Position numbers and translations under genes: made by a program
Part shown: piece by piece, positions 7,146-11,222 of the stretch
How positions within the stretch are numbered: position 1 is the first letter of the stretch
How the letters are laid out: every line of letters starts with the position of its first letter
The notes under the pieces: model-generated
Told to the model about the DNA's origin: nothing
Seen by the model: the letters and a program-made list of their open reading frames with translations, nothing else
Database searches by the model: none
NCBI GenBank assembly: GCA_019752975.1
Contig: JAIELM010000184.1
Coordinates: 1-11,222 of the forward strand
Source: Undibacterium sp.
GTDB lineage: Bacteria; Pseudomonadota; Gammaproteobacteria; Burkholderiales; Burkholderiaceae_D
Reading direction: 5' to 3'
Length of the DNA stretch: 11,222 nucleotides

Positions 7146-8279
7146 TTAATCTCCAAAACAAATCCCAATATCCCTTGCCGTCTGTACCGTATCGCCATCC
7201 AAAGGCACGCCTTTCATGCGACCTGCAACTTGTGCTATATCGACGTAATTGACGTTCGGAAAATCGAGTGCCACCATAATGCCTGAATAACCCTCGTCCA
7301 AAGCGCGCACCGCTGCCGCACCAAAGCGCATGGCGGCAAGTCGATCAAAGGCGGTCGGACTACCGCCGCGAAGTAAATGGCCAAGCACTACGGCTCGCGA
7401 TTCCTTGCCACTTTTTTCTTGTAATTGTTTGGCCAGTTGTTCACCGATGCCGCCCAAGCGCTCCACTGAACCTAAACCTGCAACTTGTTCTAAAGCGCGT
7501 TGACCATCGCGTGGCATAGCACCTTCTGCCGCGACGACTAAGCTGTAATTTCGTCCATCGTTGGAGCGAGCGGAAATTTTTTGCACTACCTTATCAATGT
7601 CAAACGGAATCTCAGGAATTAAAATCGCATGCGCATTGCTCGCCATGCCAGCATGTAGCGCTATCCATCCTGCATAACGTCCCATGACTTCCACCACCAT
7701 AATGCGTTGATGACTTTCGGCAGTACTGTGTAGTCTATCAATGCATTCAGTAGCAAACGCAACTGCGGTATCAAAGCCAAAGGTGGTGTGGGTTTTGTCC
7801 AAATCATTGTCTATGGTTTTGGGAACGCTTATCACCCGCAAACCATGTGAAAAACCTTGCTCGTGCAAGGCGTGTGCGATGCTCAAGGTGCCGTCACCAC
7901 CTATGCAAATTACCGCGTCTATGTCCATGCCGCGCAGGTGATGGACAATGTCTAAAGTGCGATCGATTTCCTGTAAACTACCGTCAGCCATGGTTTGCAC
8001 AAAGCGCAGTGGACTGCCTTTATTGGTGGTGCCTAAAATTGTGCCGCCGAGATGGCCGATGCCGCGCACCATATCCCGAGTGAGACGAAATACGCCATCA
8101 CTTGGGTAGCGATCAGGACGTAAAATGCCATTGAAACCTTCACGTATTCCGTAGCATTCCCAACCGCGCCGAGTGGCAGCGAGTACTACTGAGCGTATGA
8201 CCGCATTGAGTCCGGGCGCGTCGCCGCCACCAGTGGAGATGGCGATGCGGCGGATCTTATTGCTTGGTGCGTTGGGCAT
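7146..8279 (-). CDS. pfkA: 6-phosphofructokinase (PfkA family; mixed donor signature)
   Basis: Phosphorylates fructose 6-phosphate to fructose 1,6-bisphosphate in cytoplasmic glycolysis; 377 residues, longer than the roughly 320 of E. coli PfkA. Visible motifs: GGGDAPGLNAVIR (17-29), GGDGT (127-131), PKTIDND (153-159) with catalytic-base Asp157, MGRYAGWIA (199-207), and HLLRGGSPTAFDR (301-313) for the sugar phosphate. Gly130 corresponds to E. coli Gly104, the ATP-type residue, whereas Lys154 corresponds to Gly124, where PPi-dependent enzymes have Lys. Family knowledge places Gly104/Lys124 enzymes mostly among ATP-dependent members, so ATP is the more likely donor; PPi use is not excluded. The start at 8279 follows the upstream MBL-fold gene's stop by 6 bp with no evident Shine-Dalgarno, so translation is probably coupled to that gene and they share a transcript. 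Confidence 0.93.
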   Translation of the reverse strand: MPNAPSNKIRRIAISTGGGDAPGLNAVIRSVVLAATRRGWECYGIREGFNGILRPDRYPSDGVFRLTRDMVRGIGHLGGTILGTTNKGSPLRFVQTMADGSLQEIDRTLDIVHHLRGMDIDAVICIGGDGTLSIAHALHEQGFSHGLRVISVPKTIDNDLDKTHTTFGFDTAVAFATECIDRLHSTAESHQRIMVVEVMGRYAGWIALHAGMASNAHAILIPEIPFDIDKVVQKISARSNDGRNYSLVVAAEGAMPRDGQRALEQVAGLGSVERLGGIGEQLAKQLQEKSGKESRAVVLGHLLRGGSPTAFDRLAAMRFGAAAVRALDEGYSGIMVALDFPNVNYVDIAQVAGRMKGVPLDGDTVQTARDIGICFGD

Positions 8280-8285
8280 AGGATG

Positions 8286-9146
8286 TTAAATCGCATTCAA
8301 AGGAATCTTTAAATAACGCATACCATTTTCCTCGGCTGGAGGTAATTCTCCTGCGCGGATATTCACCTGAACTGCTGGCAAAATCAGTACGGGCATCTCT
8401 AATCCAGCATCACGGTTTTTACGCATTATCACAAATTCGTCTTCGGTAACGCCATCGCGTACATGGATATTGTGGCGACGTTGTTCCTCCACTGTAGTGA
8501 CGAAATTGACGCTGCGACCATTGGGCGGATAATCGTGGCACATAAACAGACGCGTCTCTTGTGGCAATTCGAGAATCTTGCGTATAGAACGAAATAATTG
8601 GTGCGCATCACCACCAGGAAAATCGCAACGTGCCGTTCCGACATCAGGCATAAATAAGGTGTCGCCAACAAATACCGCGTCGCCAATTTGATACGCCAAA
8701 TCTGCTGGAGTATGTCCGGGGACATACAGCGCTTTAGCTTGGAGTGTGCCAATCAAGAACGCTTCATCATCGCTAAATAAGTAATCAAACTGTGATCCGT
8801 TCACCGCAAATTCTGGCTCGAGATGGAACAGTTTTTTAAATACATTTTGGACTTGATTAATGTGAGTTCCGATGGCAATCTTTCCACCGACTCGCTCTTG
8901 CAAGTAGTGTGCGGCGGAGAGATGATCGGCATGCGCATGGGTTTCTAATATCCATTGCAATTGCAATTGCAGCGTTTTGATGACGCTCAATACCTCGTCA
9001 GCGAGGGTGGTTTTGGTGCGTCCTGATTTGGGATCATATTCCAACACCGGATCAATCACCGCGGCGTGACCACCGACATGATCGTAGACTAGATGGGTTG
9101 CGGTGCAAGTGACTGTGTCGAAAAAACTGTGTATGTGAGGATTCAT
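8286..9146 (-). CDS. MBL-fold persulfide dioxygenase-like protein (ETHE1/Blh type)
   Basis: Likely non-haem iron enzyme that oxidises glutathione persulfide to sulfite in the cytoplasm; 286 residues from the ATG at 9146. Metal-binding motifs of the metallo-beta-lactamase fold are present: HAHADH (His70, His72, Asp74, His75), His145 in PGHTPADLAY, Asp162 in GDTLF, and His204 in CHDYPPNGR. The stretch DVGTARCDFPGGDA (168-181) and IDPVLEYDPKSGRT near the N-terminus are typical of the bacterial Blh/persulfide dioxygenase branch rather than of glyoxalase II. A TTG three codons upstream (9155) is in frame, but ATG at 9146 matches the usual N-terminus; neither has a clear Shine-Dalgarno. It is the first gene of a pair with the phosphofructokinase and lies divergent from a TauE/SafE permease, which fits sulfite production next to sulfite export. 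Hydrolysis of another thioester is the main alternative. Confidence 0.88.
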   Translation of the reverse strand: MNPHIHSFFDTVTCTATHLVYDHVGGHAAVIDPVLEYDPKSGRTKTTLADEVLSVIKTLQLQLQWILETHAHADHLSAAHYLQERVGGKIAIGTHINQVQNVFKKLFHLEPEFAVNGSQFDYLFSDDEAFLIGTLQAKALYVPGHTPADLAYQIGDAVFVGDTLFMPDVGTARCDFPGGDAHQLFRSIRKILELPQETRLFMCHDYPPNGRSVNFVTTVEEQRRHNIHVRDGVTEDEFVIMRKNRDAGLEMPVLILPAVQVNIRAGELPPAEENGMRYLKIPLNAI

Positions 9147-9166
9147 AGCGGTCAATTAAGGGAACT

Positions 9167-9193
9167 AGGTTTGACTTGCATCATATCAAACCT
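9167..9193. promoter_or_regulatory. Operator-like inverted repeat over the -10 of the sulfur gene promoter
   Basis: Perfect 8-bp arms AGGTTTGA and TCAAACCT are separated by 11 bp, the separation containing the predicted -10 of the minus-strand promoter. A protein bound here would block RNA polymerase. It does not look like the AT-rich BigR operator that I know for related genes, so the regulator is unknown. Confidence 0.5.
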
Positions 9194-9208
9194 TAGAATG
9201 AATGCAAG
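9175..9208. repeat. Second inverted repeat interlocked with the first
   Basis: Arms CTTGCAT (9175-9181) and ATGCAAG (9202-9208) are perfect over 7 bp; the match extends to about 10 bp with one gap. They bracket the promoter's -10 and -35 and alternate with the arms of the AGGTTTGA repeat, so only one of the two possible hairpins could form at a time in single-stranded nucleic acid. Confidence 0.4.
9180..9207 (-). promoter_or_regulatory. Sigma70-like promoter of the persulfide dioxygenase-phosphofructokinase pair
   Basis: On the minus strand TTGCAT (-35 region, TTG conserved) and TATGAT (-10, 5/6 match to consensus) are 16 bp apart. Transcription would start near 9173, giving a leader of about 27 nt to the ATG at 9146. 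Confidence 0.5.
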
Positions 9209-9226
9209 CCACTTCTTAGGGGTATT

Positions 9227-9255
9227 TTGCACATCGCAATCCGAGTGGATAAAAA
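9227..9255 (+). promoter_or_regulatory. Candidate promoter of the TauE/SafE gene
   Basis: TTGCAC and TAAAAA are 17 bp apart on the plus strand. Matches to consensus are modest (3/6 and 4/6). A start a few bases downstream would place the 13-bp tandem repeats at the beginning of the transcript. Confidence 0.3.
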
Positions 9256-9256
9256 T

Positions 9257-9295
9257 AGAGAATGCGAAGAGAGAATGCAAAGAGATAATGCGCGC
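9257..9295 (+). repeat. Triple 13-bp tandem repeat upstream of the TauE/SafE gene
   Basis: Three head-to-tail units: AGAGAATGCGAAG, AGAGAATGCAAAG and AGATAATGCGCGC. The first two differ by one base; the third shares AGANAATGC. They end 41 bp before the ATG at 9337. They could be repeated regulator sites or simply slipped-strand duplication. Confidence 0.6.
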
Positions 9296-9336
9296 GGCGC
9301 AACCGATTAATTTTAAAACACCTCAAAAGAAAAATA

Positions 9337-10149
9337 ATGACTGTATTCGCCCTAGCCTTAGCCCTAATTATTGGTATAGCCGTAGGGGTAATCATGGGTC
9401 TAACGGGAGCGGGCGGCGGCATGCTGGCGGTTCCCGCGCTGGTGTATAGCCAAGCTTGGACTATGCAACAGGCGATGCCAGTGGCGTTGTTGGCGGTCAG
9501 TCTGGGTGCGTTGATTGGAGCGATTGATGGCTTCAGGCGTAGGCAAGTACGCTACAAAGCTGCCACTTTAATGGCGCTGGTCGGTGCGCCTATGACTTCC
9601 TTGGGCGTATGGGTGGCGAAACAAATGTCACAACGGGCTTTGATGTTGGCCTTTTCGGTGGTGTTGTTAGTGGTCGCTGTACGCCTCATTTCTCAGGTGC
9701 GTCGTAGTCAAAGTGCTTCTTTGCTTGAGAACGCGCACGCGGTGGCGAAGCTAAATCTCAGTACTGGCCGCTTTCATTGGGATCTCAAAACCGCTAGCGT
9801 GATTAGTGTGATTGGTGCTTGCGCTGGCTTCTTTACGGGACTTTTGGGTGTGGGCGGCGGTTTTATTATTGTGCCTTTACTGCGTTATTTCTCGAATTTA
9901 AGCATGCAGAGTGCTGCCGCGACTTCATTGATGGTGATTAGTTTAGTTGGTTCTGTGGCGGTGGTTTCGGCGGTGTCTCATGGCGTCAATTTACCGTTGA
10001 CCTTTTCCATTTTTTTCGCCTTGTCTTCGGTCGCAGGCGTCTTGCTAGGAAGACGCATCGCGAACTATCTTCCCTCCGACGTCGTGCAAATGATTTTTGC
10101 CGGCTTATTGCTTTGCGTTGCGATCAGTTTCTTGTATAGAGCTGTGTGA
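9337..10149 (+). CDS. TauE/SafE family permease, probable sulfite exporter
   Basis: Inner-membrane transporter of 270 residues with about eight hydrophobic helices in two homologous halves. Each half begins with the family hallmark: GLTGAGGGMLAVPAL (21-35) and GLLGVGGGFIIVPLL (168-182). The halves are joined by a polar cytoplasmic loop (about 118-150) containing a basic VRRSQS stretch. Length is normal for the family. TauE/SafE members move sulfur anions such as sulfite or sulfoacetate, and some carry other anions. The divergent neighbour is a persulfide dioxygenase-like enzyme whose product would be sulfite, so sulfite efflux is the best inference. The ATG at 9337 is preceded by a weak AAAAGAAA ribosome site; an in-frame ATG at 9394 would remove the first helix and is less likely. 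Confidence 0.88.
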   Translation: MTVFALALALIIGIAVGVIMGLTGAGGGMLAVPALVYSQAWTMQQAMPVALLAVSLGALIGAIDGFRRRQVRYKAATLMALVGAPMTSLGVWVAKQMSQRALMLAFSVVLLVVAVRLISQVRRSQSASLLENAHAVAKLNLSTGRFHWDLKTASVISVIGACAGFFTGLLGVGGGFIIVPLLRYFSNLSMQSAAATSLMVISLVGSVAVVSAVSHGVNLPLTFSIFFALSSVAGVLLGRRIANYLPSDVVQMIFAGLLLCVAISFLYRAV

Positions 10150-10263
10150 GTTCAACATCAGCGTAGGGCCAATGTGAAAAGCCAAGCACTCTGAATAAAT
10201 TTGCAGAACTTTATCTTCACCATACGGTCAAAAATTCATTCGCTCAACTTGGGATCCTATTGT
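10150..10263 (+). other. Intergenic gap with no supported signal
   Basis: The 114 bp between the permease and the peptidase contain no hairpin with a T-run. TTGCAG and TACGGT at 16-bp spacing form only a poor promoter candidate. Confidence 0.4.
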
Positions 10264-11222
10264 ATGTCTATTCAAAAAATACTTATTTGCTTTGGTGTCG
10301 TGTTTTTTATTTCACTACAAATCACAGAATCGGCAAACGCAAGTGAGGTTTTACCTGTACACAGTAGGATAGAAAACATCACTACGCCGGCAGCCAGCTT
10401 CGGTTTTGCGCTTGGAGAATGGCATGCTAGACCGGAACAACTGGTCAGTTATTATCAGCGCCTAGCTAAAGAATCGCCACGTGTTCAAGTTCGTATCATC
10501 GGTTATACCCATGAGCGCCGACCACTATTAAACGTCATTATTACCAGTCCCAAAAATCAAGCACGCTTAGCCGAGATAGAGGCCGCGCGGGGACGTGGCG
10601 AGTCAGAGAATAAAGACGGTCCATTGGTGGTGTATCTTGGATATAGTGTCCACGGAAATGAGGCTAGCGGCGCCAATGCAGCGCCACTGGTCGCTTGGCA
10701 TCTTGCCAGTTCGCAGGACAAATCGGTGAACGAGATGTTGGATAATACTGTGGTGGTGATCGACCCTATGTTTAATCCTGATGGCGTTGCACGGTTTGCT
10801 TCGTGGGCGAATAGTTATCGCGGGCAAACACTGGTCGCTGATGGTAATTCTCTAGAACATAGGGAAGCTTGGCCTAGTGGTCGCGGAAATCATTATTGGT
10901 TTGATCTAAATCGGGATTGGCTATGGTTGGCGCATCCTGAATCACGCGCCCATGTGGCAGCTTTTCAGCAATGGCGTCCACATATTCTGGCGGATTTTCA
11001 TGAACAGGGAACCGATGCGACTTACTTTTTTCAACCCGGTGTGCCTGCACGTACGCATCCTTTAACGCCACAGTCGAATCAAGATTTAACCTCCGCGATT
11101 GCCAAATTTCACGCTAAAGCGTTTGATGCCCGAGGTGAGTTTTATTTTAGCCGTGAAGGCTTTGATGATTTTTATTATGGTAAAGGATCAACCTATCCCG
11201 ATGTGCAAGGCAGTGTGGGAAT
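10264..11222 (+). CDS. Secreted M14-family zinc carboxypeptidase-like protein (3' end outside window)
   Basis: Predicted exported metallopeptidase; 319 residues are visible and the frame is open to the window edge. Residues 1-26 form a signal peptide (Lys5, hydrophobic core, cleavage ANA-S). The M14 fold begins about residue 55. Zinc ligands are His130 and Glu133 in HGNEASG and, most likely, His246 in DFHEQG. NPDGVARF (171-178) and DLNRDW (214-219) match the family's substrate-binding region with its Asn-Arg pair. The catalytic Glu of M14 enzymes lies farther downstream and is not in the window. Bacterial proteins with DLNRDW and DFHEQG are often much longer than a minimal carboxypeptidase. 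The start at 10264 has GGGA about 10 nt upstream and gives an intact signal peptide. It is in line with the permease, 114 bp downstream, but nothing links their functions. Substrate (peptide, peptidoglycan or other) is unknown. Confidence 0.88.
   Translation, partial: MSIQKILICFGVVFFISLQITESANASEVLPVHSRIENITTPAASFGFALGEWHARPEQLVSYYQRLAKESPRVQVRIIGYTHERRPLLNVIITSPKNQARLAEIEAARGRGESENKDGPLVVYLGYSVHGNEASGANAAPLVAWHLASSQDKSVNEMLDNTVVVIDPMFNPDGVARFASWANSYRGQTLVADGNSLEHREAWPSGRGNHYWFDLNRDWLWLAHPESRAHVAAFQQWRPHILADFHEQGTDATYFFQPGVPARTHPLTPQSNQDLTSAIAKFHAKAFDARGEFYFSREGFDDFYYGKGSTYPDVQGSVG

Noticed and set aside
9093..9449. 118-codon plus-strand frame over the divergent spacer
   Set aside because: It overlaps the start of the persulfide dioxygenase gene antisense and the TauE/SafE gene in another frame, covers the promoter repeats, and shows no domain-like sequence.
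10150..10263. Terminator after the TauE/SafE gene
   Set aside because: Only a three-base GGC/GCC pairing is visible and no T-run follows it.
1..11222. CRISPR array, tRNA, rRNA, toxin-antitoxin or phage defence genes
   Set aside because: No regularly spaced repeats, no tRNA-like cloverleaf segments and no family motifs of such systems were seen on either strand.

Overview
The window looks like chromosomal DNA of a free-living, chitin-degrading Gram-negative bacterium. A beta- or gammaproteobacterium is most likely, and Oxalobacteraceae-like is my best guess from gene style and moderate GC; this is inference, since no rRNA or marker gene is present. It holds seven protein genes: six recognisable families plus a second chitinase of a different family. 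There are no tRNA, rRNA or CRISPR features and no transposase.

Left block (1-3538, minus strand): two secreted chitinases in tandem. A GH18 enzyme (signal peptide, CBM5/12, GH18, C-terminal beta domain) lies upstream of a GH19 enzyme (signal peptide, CBM5/12, GH19), and the GH19 gene runs off the left edge. A stem-loop followed by a T-run lies between them and may attenuate read-through from GH18 into GH19. The two unrelated folds, each with a chitin-binding module, suggest cooperative attack on chitin.

Middle block (3554-7060): an AT-rich intergenic region of about 500 bp carries a 102-bp element with perfect 11-bp terminal inverted repeats, probably a MITE or small IS remnant. It ends 22 bp before a plus-strand HAMP-GAF-GAF-PAS-GGDEF-EAL cyclic-di-GMP protein. 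That protein has a single transmembrane helix before the HAMP domain, which suggests that the insertion may have replaced the promoter and perhaps an N-terminal sensor.

Right block (7146-10149): a minus-strand pair, a persulfide-dioxygenase-like metallo-beta-lactamase fold protein followed after 6 bp by a phosphofructokinase, faces away from a plus-strand TauE/SafE family permease. The divergent spacer holds a sigma70-like promoter overlapped by two interlocking inverted repeats and a triple 13-bp tandem repeat. The likely theme is sulfane sulfur oxidation to sulfite followed by sulfite export. The phosphofructokinase combines the ATP-type Gly and the PPi-type Lys at the two residues used to predict phosphoryl donor.

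Right edge (10264-11222, plus strand): the N-terminal part of a secreted M14 zinc carboxypeptidase-like protein.

I did not find a clearly new defence, mobile or biosynthetic system. The best leads are regulatory: the MITE next to the cyclic-di-GMP gene, the attenuator-like hairpin between the chitinases, and the operator-like repeats between the sulfur genes.
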